64,000 nucleotides of DNA from Bifidobacterium imperatoris. Its GTDB lineage: Bacteria > Actinomycetota > Actinomycetes > Actinomycetales > Bifidobacteriaceae. The first letter of the stretch is position 1. Each line of letters starts with the position of its first letter. The notes beneath the pieces are model-generated. The model was not told where the DNA came from. It did not search any database and saw nothing but the letters and a program-made list of their open reading frames with translations. The position numbers and the translations under genes were made by a program. This document shows positions 27,421-36,153 of this stretch, one piece after another. Where the stretch lies: NCBI RefSeq assembly GCF_002860405.1, contig NZ_NMWV01000008.1:16085-80084 (forward strand). The letters run 5' to 3'.

Positions 27421-29796
27421 TTATGAAAGAATCCCTTCAATCGCATGTTTTGCGAACAAATGTTCAGTTCCTGTATATGGTGCAGGTTGATTCCATCCAG
27501 CTGCGATTGCAGAACGACCCTGCGTTACTTTGCGATGAGTAGAAGGAGAAGTCGCATACCCGTTATTATCCACGGGCAAAGATGCAATGCCGTTAATATC
27601 GACGGGCAAATTAGTCGATAAGAAATCCCCCTCCTTGCGCTGAGCAATTGGCCACCCTTCTCCGGTCAGTTTCCATCCAGCCTCACGGTACTTTTCAATA
27701 GCGGCATTAGACGGGTGCCCATACTGACTATTGCCTTTGGTCGTTGTTCCGAACGAGAACAGTAATCGAGCGTATCCATGTGCAGGACGTGTGGGCGGCT
27801 TATTATCCGCAGCAGATAATCTTGCACCATGATGAGATGCTGTCATCGCAACAATTTCACCATACTGTCTAGCGAATTCAAGGAAGGACTTTTTACTCGA
27901 TGCCCTGAAAGACAGAACCGGAGGCTTTCCGGCTTGCAATTCACCTACTTGCAATTGGCCGAATTCCCTTTTCACTGTATGGTAACCGGCATCAGCCACA
28001 AGCAGCCAAACAGCATTCTCAGAAGAATTCACCACAGCAATTACAACCCCAACATCATTGGTGCTTTTAATGAGTTTATTATTATTCGGGTTTGTATGAG
28101 CCGTTTCACAAATAATAAGCTTTTCCTGATCATTCGATGCATTGCCTGAGTTATTCAGGTCAACGACACATAGCGCCGGCAACGTCGAGCTTAAATTGTA
28201 TACATTTGCACCATTGTTAGCGCCAATTTCACCCATTAATTTTGCATAGCTGGCTTGCCCTTTTTTCGTGGCAGGCCGTTGAGGGACAATCCATGAAAGA
28301 CTCAGTAACTTAGGTTCCGCGCTAATTCCTAACCAATGATCTTCATCCCAACTAGACAAAATGATAGGAGGGCGATTACAAGTACAATATTTAGGAATTT
28401 TAGTTTCATGGACACCCCATCCAACATCAAAATATGCACAAGGCATCCCATTCGCATCAAGCAAACCAACACACTGCCCTTGCCCTACGTCAAATACCAC
28501 CATTTGCTCAAAGGCAGGCAGTCCGCTCAATAACTGAGCTACCTGTTGATCAGACGCGGTTGGCACAGCAGGAGCGGGCGAAGCATGTCCTCCACCAGTG
28601 TTGTTCCCATTGACGGCCATGCGCAGCACCGAATCACGTCTCGCCAGCAATGTCTCAACATTAGGTGAACCATTATCATCAATAGCATTGCTACTATTCA
28701 CGTCATTCACGTTGCGTGAAGAAACGTTTTCAGATTTATTCTCGCTGTCCTCGCTACCTCCAATATCAATACGAGTGACATATGGCGTTGGATCCATCAG
28801 CCATGACAGTCGATTAGACAGCTGAACAGGCAAACGGTATATTCCAACAGGCGCGAATGGAAGTTTCTCCCTGCCTTTTGGATTGGCCCCAACAAAATAC
28901 TGTTGAACCTGGGCAAACCCAAAATGCACTGCATACTTACTATTGATGATTCCATGATTTAGATACGTATAGTCTGGGCTCTGCACTGTGCGCAACCCAC
29001 TACTGTTGTCAATACACTCATTGGAGTAATCAGCTCTATCTTTACGAGATAAATCAGTCTTAGGAAGATAATTAGTGCAAATCATAAACCAACGGCTACG
29101 CACATCCTTACGTCGCGCCCAGACTGGCATGCTCTGAGGTGAATCGGGAATAACATCAATGGTGTAAATATCTACATCATCAAATGCATTCGAACGGATA
29201 TCTCCACCGACTACAGGCTTATGCTGCCGATCAATGATACGGCGGCGCTCCCAATACGTTCGATAATAATCATCAGATCCGCGATAATCACGATTTAAGG
29301 AAACATCCACCTCCGGAATCTCACGCAGCTGGCTATTTTCAATTAGATCCTGCTCCGTCTTAGAAATCCTCGTTGGAATAGCACGACAAAATGCTGGCGA
29401 CTTTGCATCAATTGCCATGAATATCATATGCAAAGTATCATCATCGTCGATTTCGCTATGATCATATGCGGCAAAGAAACAATGCTTCTCTATCACCTTA
29501 TTAATACATGTAATAAGATTGTTTTTCCATACACGATAGCCTTTCAATAAAGTTTTAGGATCTTCGTTCTGCAAAGGAGCAATAATATCTATGTCATCCT
29601 TTGCAATATAAAGAGCGTATGCAATCCGGCTTATTATTTGAGAATTATCAGATTCCGAACCATTGCTAAATATGCCTAAGGCATCCTGATATATCATCTC
29701 TCTAGGAAGGCTCTCCCCTCGAGCGGAATGCGATCGGTAGCTTTCATGCAACAATCTACATGCTTCGCTAACACTCATATTATTCTCATAAGTCAT
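27421..29796 (-). CDS. Large protein with C-terminal metallo-beta-lactamase (ComEC-like) fold, function unknown
   Basis: A 791-residue protein without signal peptide or membrane helices, so probably cytoplasmic. Residues about 430-670 resemble the MBL domain of ComEC/Rec2: FDVGQGQCVGLLD (Asp436), then SSWDEDHW (Asp486-His487) in place of the HxHxDH metal motif, LLVADAGYH in place of the GD strand, and TASHHGARLS (His655-His656). The first His of the motif is replaced by Trp/Ser, so metal binding may be altered. The first 350 residues match nothing I recognise; a Ser/Asn-rich linker follows. The gene is visibly AT-richer than its neighbours, which suggests transfer. AAGGGG precedes ATG 29796. 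It sits where a sortase would be expected next to pilin genes. Confidence 0.65.
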   Translation of the reverse strand: MTYENNMSVSEACRLLHESYRSHSARGESLPREMIYQDALGIFSNGSESDNSQIISRIAYALYIAKDDIDIIAPLQNEDPKTLLKGYRVWKNNLITCINKVIEKHCFFAAYDHSEIDDDDTLHMIFMAIDAKSPAFCRAIPTRISKTEQDLIENSQLREIPEVDVSLNRDYRGSDDYYRTYWERRRIIDRQHKPVVGGDIRSNAFDDVDIYTIDVIPDSPQSMPVWARRKDVRSRWFMICTNYLPKTDLSRKDRADYSNECIDNSSGLRTVQSPDYTYLNHGIINSKYAVHFGFAQVQQYFVGANPKGREKLPFAPVGIYRLPVQLSNRLSWLMDPTPYVTRIDIGGSEDSENKSENVSSRNVNDVNSSNAIDDNGSPNVETLLARRDSVLRMAVNGNNTGGGHASPAPAVPTASDQQVAQLLSGLPAFEQMVVFDVGQGQCVGLLDANGMPCAYFDVGWGVHETKIPKYCTCNRPPIILSSWDEDHWLGISAEPKLLSLSWIVPQRPATKKGQASYAKLMGEIGANNGANVYNLSSTLPALCVVDLNNSGNASNDQEKLIICETAHTNPNNNKLIKSTNDVGVVIAVVNSSENAVWLLVADAGYHTVKREFGQLQVGELQAGKPPVLSFRASSKKSFLEFARQYGEIVAMTASHHGARLSAADNKPPTRPAHGYARLLFSFGTTTKGNSQYGHPSNAAIEKYREAGWKLTGEGWPIAQRKEGDFLSTNLPVDINGIASLPVDNNGYATSPSTHRKVTQGRSAIAAGWNQPAPYTGTEHLFAKHAIEGILS

Positions 29797-29834
29797 GAAT
29801 TTCCCCTTCTACGAATCATGTTTTATATAAGCAA

Positions 29835-29864
29835 AAAGCCGGCCTGATTTCTCAGGTCGGCTTT
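29835..29864. terminator. Bidirectional terminator after the major pilin gene
   Basis: AAAGCCGGCCTGA pairs with TCAGGTCGGCTTT (one mismatch) over a 4-base loop. Confidence 0.8.
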
Positions 29865-29895
29865 CGTATTACTCAATTATGAGCAAGTGTCAAGC

Positions 29896-31632
29896 TCAGG
29901 CTTCGAGAGCGCGCTTGGTGGAACGGGACTTGGCGAACACGGTCACGCCAGCGCCAGCGATCAGAGCAGCGACGACGACGAACAGTGCAGTGCCAGCAGC
30001 ACCAGTGAGCGGCAGCTCGGTGATGTTCTTGACGTTGGTGACGGTGAACGTATCACCGTTAAGCTGAACAAGCTTGAACGGATCAGCAGTGTTCATCTTG
30101 TAGGTAGCCTGAACAACAGCGGTCTTCGGGGTGTTCCAGTTGGAACGAAGACCGATGACGAACGTCGGCTTGAGAGCATCGGAGTACTCAGCAGACGGGG
30201 TCTTGGTTTCCTTCACGGTGAAGTAGCCTTCCAGACCCTGCACTTCGGTAGTACCTGCAGGAATAACGTCAACCGTGTTGGTGTCATCGGAATCAGCAAG
30301 CTTATACACGCCTGCGCTGACCTTGACGAACTTCAGAGGAGTGGTCTCCGGAGCGGTGGCGGCCGGGTTGCCCTTGCCGTCAGCGTTATCGTTCCAACCA
30401 CCCTTGAAGACCTGGAACTGAGCACCGTTCAGCTTGTTGCCGGCCTTGTCCTGCTTGGTGATGATGAACTTGCCGGTGAACACGTAAGCGGATGCGGTCA
30501 ACTCAGCGGTTGCGGCTTCGCCCACAGAGCTCGGGTTCTTGGAGTAGGTCAGAACAGCAACGTTCTTGTTCTGAATGGATTCTTCGTACACCTTAGCGTC
30601 GGAAGTCAGCTCAGCAGCATAGGTGACCACAATCTTCTTGCCGGCCTTGGTCTGATCAGCAATCTGGTTGGACAGGTCGAAGGTGAGAGACTGGCCATCC
30701 TGAGTCAGAGCCGGAGCAACAGCTTCAGAGCCGTCAACCGAGACCTTGGCAGAGTCTGCCTTGTACACAATGCCGGTAGGCAGGGTGTCCTTGATGGAGA
30801 AGACGAAGTTGTCGTAACCAGTGGTAACCGGCACTTCGGTGGTCAGCGTGTAGTAGACGGTGTCACCGAAGGAAGCGGCGACATGGTCAGCAGGGGTACC
30901 GGTTTCGGTCAGGCTCACGCCCTTGGTGAAGGTAGGAGTCTGGTTCTTCAGGTTAACCTCGCCCTGAGTGGAACCCTTGAGAGACAGACCATTGACCTGA
31001 GTGGCTACCAGCATCGGGATGGACACAGTGGCCGGATCAGTAGAGGTGGTGTCGAGAACGATGTACAGGCCAGGCTGCAGTCCGGAAATAGTGCCGGATT
31101 CGCCGTTCTCATCTGCAGTGTAAGTACCAGCAGTAGGAATCTTTGCGTTCTTGATTCCGTCCTGGAAATCAGTGCTCTTCGCAAGAGAAGTCACGAAATC
31201 ACGCAGAGCGCCTGCATACAGAGGGGTCTCCTGATCGTTGCTGAGCGTAGCAACGTAACCAGCCGGATTGCCGACATAAGACTTGCCGGTCGCAGTGGCA
31301 TCCCAGCCCTGCGGCAGGTTATCGGAAAGAAGCTGCTCAAAATTGTTCACGTCAGGCTTCTGGAAATTGTTGAAGGACTTGTAGTTCGAAGTCTCAACAG
31401 TGACACCGGCAAGTGCGGTGCCATCCTCGTTAGTGGTTGCGGAGCTGAAATAGCCAAGCTGAACGGCGGTAAACGTGTGCCCTGCAACAGCTCCATTGAT
31501 CGTAATGCTCTGAGTCTTAGCCAAATCGGCATCACTCACAGTAGCCGCATTAGCGGTGGTGGCGCCGAACGCGATGCCACCGAGCAGGGTGGCCATAGCG
31601 GCAACGCCCGCGAAAAGCTTCCTCATCTTCAT
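29896..31632 (-). CDS. fimA: Sortase-anchored major pilin, FimA-like
   Basis: A 578-residue surface protein. Signal peptide about 1-29 (KLFAGVAAMATLLGGIAFGATTANA). The end has the sortase signal LPLTG, a hydrophobic helix and a positive tail (FAKSRSTKRALEA). Between them are isopeptide-type pilin domains; YFTVKETKTPSAEY looks like an E-box whose Glu catalyses the internal isopeptide bond. In bifidobacteria such subunits polymerise by a class C sortase into pili that mediate adhesion. GAGAGGA lies 6 bases before the ATG. The tip gene is upstream; no sortase is in the window. Confidence 0.85.
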   Translation of the reverse strand: MKMRKLFAGVAAMATLLGGIAFGATTANAATVSDADLAKTQSITINGAVAGHTFTAVQLGYFSSATTNEDGTALAGVTVETSNYKSFNNFQKPDVNNFEQLLSDNLPQGWDATATGKSYVGNPAGYVATLSNDQETPLYAGALRDFVTSLAKSTDFQDGIKNAKIPTAGTYTADENGESGTISGLQPGLYIVLDTTSTDPATVSIPMLVATQVNGLSLKGSTQGEVNLKNQTPTFTKGVSLTETGTPADHVAASFGDTVYYTLTTEVPVTTGYDNFVFSIKDTLPTGIVYKADSAKVSVDGSEAVAPALTQDGQSLTFDLSNQIADQTKAGKKIVVTYAAELTSDAKVYEESIQNKNVAVLTYSKNPSSVGEAATAELTASAYVFTGKFIITKQDKAGNKLNGAQFQVFKGGWNDNADGKGNPAATAPETTPLKFVKVSAGVYKLADSDDTNTVDVIPAGTTEVQGLEGYFTVKETKTPSAEYSDALKPTFVIGLRSNWNTPKTAVVQATYKMNTADPFKLVQLNGDTFTVTNVKNITELPLTGAAGTALFVVVAALIAGAGVTVFAKSRSTKRALEA

Positions 31633-31852
31633 GAGAAATCCTCTCTTCCTTAATTACTTCTTTTGCTGGTGGAGTGCCCCATCAGCAGGTTTGTTCTTGC
31701 AATCGCGGAGGCTCGGGCCCATTCCCATGAACCTTCGCGATCCGCAAATCTTTAATTCATTGAGGGGCCAGTGCTCGCCACTCCCCTCAGTCACCCGCGG
31801 TGACAGCTCCCCTCAGTGAGGGGAGTCAAAACATCGCAGGATTGAGTAGCAA
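31633..31852 (-). promoter_or_regulatory. Pilin intergenic region with hairpin
   Basis: CTCCCCTCA (31807-31815) and TGAGGGGAG (31817-31825) form a tight palindrome just after the tip pilin stop, with a related half-site near 31785. It may act as a partial terminator that lets fimA be expressed more than the tip gene, or may mark a separate fimA promoter. Confidence 0.5.
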
Positions 31853-34267
31853 TCAGATCAGCTGACGCTTGCGCCAAATGGTGTAGCTTGCCGCAGCAAG
31901 CAGGGCAAGCACGCCCATACCACCGCCGTAAACCATCCAGTCGCGAGCCGACCTGCCACCGGTGAGTGGCAGCTGGGAGACCTCAATGTATGTGTTGGTG
32001 ATCTTGCCGTCATTTCCGGCACTGACCGTGAACTCAGCATCATCGGAGGAGTCATTAGCCGGTACAACGGAAACGTCATAGGTCTTGTCGGACAGCTGGT
32101 AGCCTCTCGGCGCAACGGTTTCCTTTAGCGAGTAGTCGCCCCACTTCAGACCGGACACCTTGATGGTGCCTGCATTGTCAGCGGCGGCATCATTCTCGCC
32201 GTCATCAACCACATGCTTGGTGAAGGCGGTATCAGTCTTGCCAGTGAGAGTCCATTCAGAACCCGACAGCAGTTGATTTTGCTTCGAAGCATTCACCTTC
32301 TGCCACTGGATAGCGCCAGGCTTTGCCGTATTAATCACCGTGCAGGTGAGGTCAACACCCTGTGCCAGATTCACGGTGTTGTCCTTGGAGACGTTAACCT
32401 TGTTACCGCTTGCATCCACGCATGACCACTCGCCTGCGGTATAGCCGCTAAAGTAGCGGTAATTCGTGGACGTATCGGGCGTTTCGCCCAGCGTGTAGGT
32501 ACCAGGAGCCACCAATGTCTTGGCCACAGACTGCTTGGTCACGTTGCCTTCGGTAGTGGTTTCACCGGAAGGATTCGTAGCCTCAACACCGTACGTGCCA
32601 TTGTTCTTCAGTGCGGAGAGCTTCCAATCAGAAGGCGTTGCGCCAAGCTTGCCGGCATACGTATTATCAATGCCCTTCGTCAGAGTGATGCTTGGCACAT
32701 TCACCTGGATAACCGGTCGATCGTATGCGGAACTCTGCTGCTCGCCAACGGTTTCCTGACCGTTGACATTAGTGACTACCTTGTAGTACACGTTCGCCTG
32801 TGTGGTGCCATCAGCATTATCTGCATTGGAATAGAATCCCGGCTTGCCGGAACTCGTGTTGTTGCCTTCGGCATCGGTTCCTTGATCGCCTGTATTCGGA
32901 TATTGGCCACTATTTTCGATGAAGTATTGATATGCGGCATCGGAAGGCTTCAGCATGATGGACACCGTATAGGTGACACTTGGGCTGAGCTTGGTGCCTT
33001 CATCAAAGTTCAAGGAAAGCTGCTGTGTTTGCTGATTGTAAACCGCGTGCATCTTGGTGGCGGCGGGATCCGTCTTCGATACATCGTTGCCATCGGCATC
33101 GCGCGCGGAGGCGGACAAAAGATATCCGGTGCCGCCGGTCTGATCGGTGGATACCGCGTAGCCGGATAGCGTGTCCTTAATCAGCACATCCTGATACGTA
33201 GAGTCGGTCTTGATTTGTTCGATGATGGTGTCGAATGCTTGGGAAAGCTTGTTGGCATCCGTACCGTCGAAGAAAGTACCGGCAGGATTAATGGTTTGCG
33301 CAAATTCCTGCATCTTGGTATTTGCCTCAGCTCCGGTGCTTACCGCATATAGTGTGGCACCATTGCGACGGTTGGCTTCCGCGACGGCGGCGTTAAAGTT
33401 ATAACCGCCATTGTCATCACTACCGCTTCCAGCATGACCATTCCCGGTGCTGTTGAGACGGTATGTAGGCTCGCCATCCGACACGAACACGATGTATTTC
33501 TTCGCGCCTGCGCGAGCAGTATTCAGAGAATTCGCATTTCGTAATGCCGCTTCCCAGTTGGTGCCACCACCATTGTCGCGGCTGGCATCCATGCGGCTGA
33601 AGGAAGAGGAAACCGCTTGGGCTGATGTGGTCCACTGGCCACGGCCCAGAGTCATAATGCGTGAGTCGGTATCGAAGTCAATCACCGACATCTGCACTTG
33701 CTGGTCTGCAGGCAATGCAGCGTTTTCTGCGGTCAACAACTTCTGGGCCAGTGTTTTGGCAGCAGATGTGGCGACCGTCCAACGGCTGTCACCATACTGT
33801 GTGCAGTTGCCAAACCAATCTTCTTCAAGGCATTCCTGAGTTGACATACTGCCAGAGGAATCCATCACCAGCACCACATCAGCTGGCTGACGCTTCTCCT
33901 CGGTGCTGGCTCGAGAGGCGCCAGTCACATCGAGGCTGAGCCAATAGGTGCCATCATTGTTGTATTTGATGTACTTGCGGTGTGCAGGCGCACCCAAATC
34001 CGTGGCACTATCTGCTTCAACGCTTTCCGGCTGCAAAGTCGATGCCTCGGCAGTTGCCTGAGCTTTCGCCTTCGCATCAGATGAAGCTTCCTCCGACTGC
34101 TGCGCCTGGGCATCCGAGGCGCTAGCAGACTGATCGGCCATAGCGGTTGCGCTTACGCCGGCGACGCCACCGAGCATCGCCACGGCAGCAATGATGGCCA
34201 TAATACGCTTGCCACTCTTGCCCGCCACGTCCCCAACTGCGGCGAACCAGTCTCTCATTCTCTTCAT
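31853..34267 (-). CDS. Sortase-anchored pilus tip protein with von Willebrand A domain, FimB-like
   Basis: An 804-residue surface protein. Signal peptide ends near ATAMADQ. The vWA domain has the MIDAS motif VVLVMDSSGSMS, the Thr of GGGTNWEAAL and the Asp of IVFVSDGEPT, so it can bind a metal-dependent ligand. Cna-B-like repeats follow (LKWGDYSLKETVAPRGYQL with an E-box). The end has LPLTGG, a membrane helix and WRKRQLI. Adhesive tip pilins have this layout. The start is uncertain: ATG 34267 is used, but 34258 and 34300 are possible. First gene of the pilus operon. Confidence 0.83.
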   Translation of the reverse strand: MKRMRDWFAAVGDVAGKSGKRIMAIIAAVAMLGGVAGVSATAMADQSASASDAQAQQSEEASSDAKAKAQATAEASTLQPESVEADSATDLGAPAHRKYIKYNNDGTYWLSLDVTGASRASTEEKRQPADVVLVMDSSGSMSTQECLEEDWFGNCTQYGDSRWTVATSAAKTLAQKLLTAENAALPADQQVQMSVIDFDTDSRIMTLGRGQWTTSAQAVSSSFSRMDASRDNGGGTNWEAALRNANSLNTARAGAKKYIVFVSDGEPTYRLNSTGNGHAGSGSDDNGGYNFNAAVAEANRRNGATLYAVSTGAEANTKMQEFAQTINPAGTFFDGTDANKLSQAFDTIIEQIKTDSTYQDVLIKDTLSGYAVSTDQTGGTGYLLSASARDADGNDVSKTDPAATKMHAVYNQQTQQLSLNFDEGTKLSPSVTYTVSIMLKPSDAAYQYFIENSGQYPNTGDQGTDAEGNNTSSGKPGFYSNADNADGTTQANVYYKVVTNVNGQETVGEQQSSAYDRPVIQVNVPSITLTKGIDNTYAGKLGATPSDWKLSALKNNGTYGVEATNPSGETTTEGNVTKQSVAKTLVAPGTYTLGETPDTSTNYRYFSGYTAGEWSCVDASGNKVNVSKDNTVNLAQGVDLTCTVINTAKPGAIQWQKVNASKQNQLLSGSEWTLTGKTDTAFTKHVVDDGENDAAADNAGTIKVSGLKWGDYSLKETVAPRGYQLSDKTYDVSVVPANDSSDDAEFTVSAGNDGKITNTYIEVSQLPLTGGRSARDWMVYGGGMGVLALLAAASYTIWRKRQLI

Positions 34268-34624
34268 AGCCTTGCCTATCTCTACGATTGCGTACGCCAA
34301 AACCCGGCTATACGCCTACAAGGCGTTAGGCTATTCAACAGAAAATGCGGATGCGTACACCCTAGTAGAGGGCAGTTTTTCCCCGAAAAATCAAGGTTTC
34401 TTGGAATATTCAGGCGACCGCACCCATGTGTTCACCCCCGAATTCGGAAGGCTTTTCTTCATGGCATGGCGAGTCGCGCCCGCAATGCGAGCCACGGCAA
34501 GACAGCGGTCACAGATGCTACTATGCGCGTCAGTTATATACGCATTATGGCCGTGACGCAAATCACACCCGCATGCCATCTGGGTGCCATCGGTGTGTCT
34601 TCTCGCCGGCAACACCAAACAACA
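34268..34624. other. Region upstream of the pilus operon
   Basis: No gene supported. It should carry the pilus promoter on the minus strand; no clear hexamers or homopolymer switch were found by eye. Confidence 0.4.
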
Positions 34625-34663
34625 AAGGCCGAAAGCCCTTGCAATGCTTGGGCTTTCGGCCTT
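34625..34663 (-). terminator. Stranded original terminator of tRNA-Gly
   Basis: A 14-bp inverted repeat (34625-34638, 34650-34663) followed on the minus strand by TTTGTTGTTT begins 7 bases past the displaced tRNA 3' end. It was most likely the terminator of tRNA-Gly before the element inserted. Confidence 0.7.
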
Positions 34664-34669
34664 TTGGAA

Positions 34670-34699
34670 TGGAGCGGATGACGGGAATCGAACCCGCGT
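34670..34699 (-). repeat. Left attachment core (displaced tRNA-Gly 3' end)
   Basis: Thirty bases identical to 39384-39413. Beyond base 34699 the similarity to tRNA-Gly stops, so this is not a complete tRNA. Confidence 0.9.
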
Positions 34700-34733
34700 C
34701 ACGTCATCCGCTTAATGTACGATCGCTGATTTT

Positions 34734-35144
34734 TCAAGCATCTTCCGATGAAGGAAAACCTCTAGAATCATATTTTTTTACGGAAAGTGTTCTCACCACG
34801 TTCTCACGACACGCCCTAAATGATTCGATGCATCCAATAACGAGCGAAAGCAGGCCGTAGGGCTTTCGTGCGGCAGCTGGCATTGCTTTGCCAGCGGTTG
34901 CAGCAGTGATCGAGATGGCGTTCTCGACGTTCCCGGAAGCGTCAGGTAACTTCACAAGCCAGCTGTAGTGGTTTTCGTTCCAGGCATTGTTATCGGGTGC
35001 GTACTCGATACGCACCCGATTTGAAAAACTTAGTAAGCCCATGCCAGGGGGTGAAGAGTGAAACAGGGGAAGCACCATCCCAAGGCAAACAAACCAGATA
35101 ACCCAACAGCCATCAGAAGCCAATCCAGAATCCCCAAAAAACAA
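34734..35144 (-). CDS. Doubtful small ORF at the left end of the element
   Basis: A 136-residue frame. Its second half reads like protein (NAWNENHYSWLVKLPDASG), but the first part is a hydrophobic run without a recognisable start signal and the 3' end covers the integrase arm sites. It may be the remnant of a larger gene. Low confidence. Confidence 0.2.
   Translation of the reverse strand: MFFGDSGLASDGCWVIWFVCLGMVLPLFHSSPPGMGLLSFSNRVRIEYAPDNNAWNENHYSWLVKLPDASGNVENAISITAATAGKAMPAAARKPYGLLSLVIGCIESFRACRENVVRTLSVKKYDSRGFPSSEDA
34789..34807. promoter_or_regulatory. Left integrase arm-type sites
   Basis: GTTCTCAC occurs at 34789-34796 and 34800-34807, an 11-base period. The same octamer pair with the same period lies at the right end of the element. 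Confidence 0.6.
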
Positions 35145-35247
35145 AAGTCAATCAAAAACACGAAAAGCCACAACCAAAGAAGAAACCAACAAAACCACAA
35201 CCAGAAACCAAAGAAAAACACCAAACCAGACCAGCAGCACGAAAGAC

Positions 35248-35298
35248 ATGCACTTCTTGCACCCACCCCCTTGCAGGGGGCCGCCTTTCGGCGGAATT
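35248..35298 (+). repeat. Left copy of a 51-bp perfect inverted repeat
   Basis: Perfectly complementary to 35835-35885. It contains two small hairpins, CCCCCTTGCAGGGGG and CCGCCTTTCGGCGG. Similarity in opposite orientation continues, weaker, both inward (to the CCGATATCGG palindrome at 35334) and outward (CACCAAACCA). Confidence 0.9.
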
Positions 35299-35357
35299 CC
35301 GCGGATAATGATGGTGTCTCGTGAGTTTCGGGTCCGATATCGGTGGGGTTTCCGCCG

Positions 35358-35669
35358 TCAGCCCCGGGTCAGCTCCTCTATGTCGCGGTTGAGTTCCTCG
35401 GCCTCCTCGCGGGTGAATTGGCTTCTCGGGGCGGTCGGGTCGTGCATGAAGTAGCGCCACACGTCCCGTCTGCCGTGCCTGCACGGCTGTTTTTCACACC
35501 GCACGACCAGTTCGATCAGGCCCTTGTCCCTGAGGGACCTAGCGGCCCTCTCCCGTGAGCGCTTCTCGCTGTCGCCCATCCCCGGCTCCGTCACCGGCAC
35601 ACTGCGCCATCCGCTCGCGCGGCACCGCTCCAGCAGTTCACGTTCCACGCGCCCCAATCCCCTGCTCAT
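35358..35669 (-). CDS. Small winged-helix-like protein inside the inverted-repeat unit
   Basis: A 103-residue charged protein. RVERELLERCRASGW, ERAARSLRDKGLIELVVR and RRDVWRYF follow the helix-turn-helix plus wing pattern, so it is probably DNA-binding; no named family is recognised. GGGGG lies 8 bases before ATG 35669. Three copies of an 18-bp site lie directly upstream, which fits autoregulation. It is the only gene between the 51-bp inverted repeats. Confidence 0.5.
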   Translation of the reverse strand: MSRGLGRVERELLERCRASGWRSVPVTEPGMGDSEKRSRERAARSLRDKGLIELVVRCEKQPCRHGRRDVWRYFMHDPTAPRSQFTREEAEELNRDIEELTRG

Positions 35670-35685
35670 GGCCAGACCCCCGGTC

Positions 35686-35752
35686 TAAGTGTTGTATCGT
35701 TCGTGCATCTATGGCGAACGATACAACACTTAGACGAGCGATACAACACTTA
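35686..35752 (-). promoter_or_regulatory. Operator of three 18-bp sites upstream of the small winged-helix gene
   Basis: CGAACGATACAACACTTA is at 35715-35732, its exact inverse at 35686-35703, and a direct copy with one change at 35735-35752. The exact inverted pair with 11-base spacing is a strong protein-binding signature. Confidence 0.75.
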
Positions 35753-35834
35753 CATTCCGCCGATATCGTCGCACATGTTCCGGCCCACGCCGATATCGGC
35801 CACCGGACTCGGAAAACACAGGCAATTTCGTTGA

Positions 35835-35885
35835 AATTCCGCCGAAAGGCGGCCCCCTGCAAGGGGGTGGGTGCAAGAAGTGCAT
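35835..35885 (-). repeat. Right copy of the 51-bp perfect inverted repeat
   Basis: Exact reverse complement of 35248-35298. The CCGATATCGG palindromes lie 35 bases inside each copy, at symmetrical positions. Confidence 0.9.
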
Positions 35886-36153
35886 CTCTTCTGTTTATTG
35901 GGTATGGTTTGGTGATTTTTGATGGTTTTTCTTCGTGATGTGGCCTGTATTGGCTGTTCTTGCCTTTGATGGCTCTTCTGTTGGGCTTATGTATTCTGCT
36001 TCTTGTTGTCCTGGATTATCTGCATGTGTTTTCTACTTCATGGGTTCCGTTCCATGTATTTCCCTGGACTCACCCGCTACCATGTGAAACCGGCAGGTGT
36101 GAGGCCGAAGGCTTTAGCCGACCCAGGAAGGAATGCGAATACTTAGATATTCG

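Larger units (their letters stand above)
35670..36153. other. Gene-free stretch with operator, inverted repeat and T/G-rich arm
   Basis: Beyond the operator come two CCGATATCG palindromes (about 35760 and 35790), the right 51-bp repeat and then about 200 bases of T/G-rich sequence, the mirror of the A/C-rich sequence at 35090-35247. No gene is supported. Confidence 0.6.

Noticed and set aside
29887..31653. 588-residue open frame opposite the major pilin gene
   Set aside because: Antisense shadow; the minus strand has a signal peptide and LPLTG anchor.
34670..34745. Possible second tRNA-Gly gene
   Set aside because: Only the last 30 bases match; there is no D arm, anticodon arm or matching 5' acceptor strand in the right place, so it is an attachment remnant. 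A 10-bp stem with 34702-34711 does not make a tRNA.
35058..35324. 88-residue Lys/Asn/Gln-rich frame at the left of the inverted-repeat unit
   Set aside because: Composition follows the A/C-rich DNA, and the frame runs into the 51-bp repeat; no start signal.
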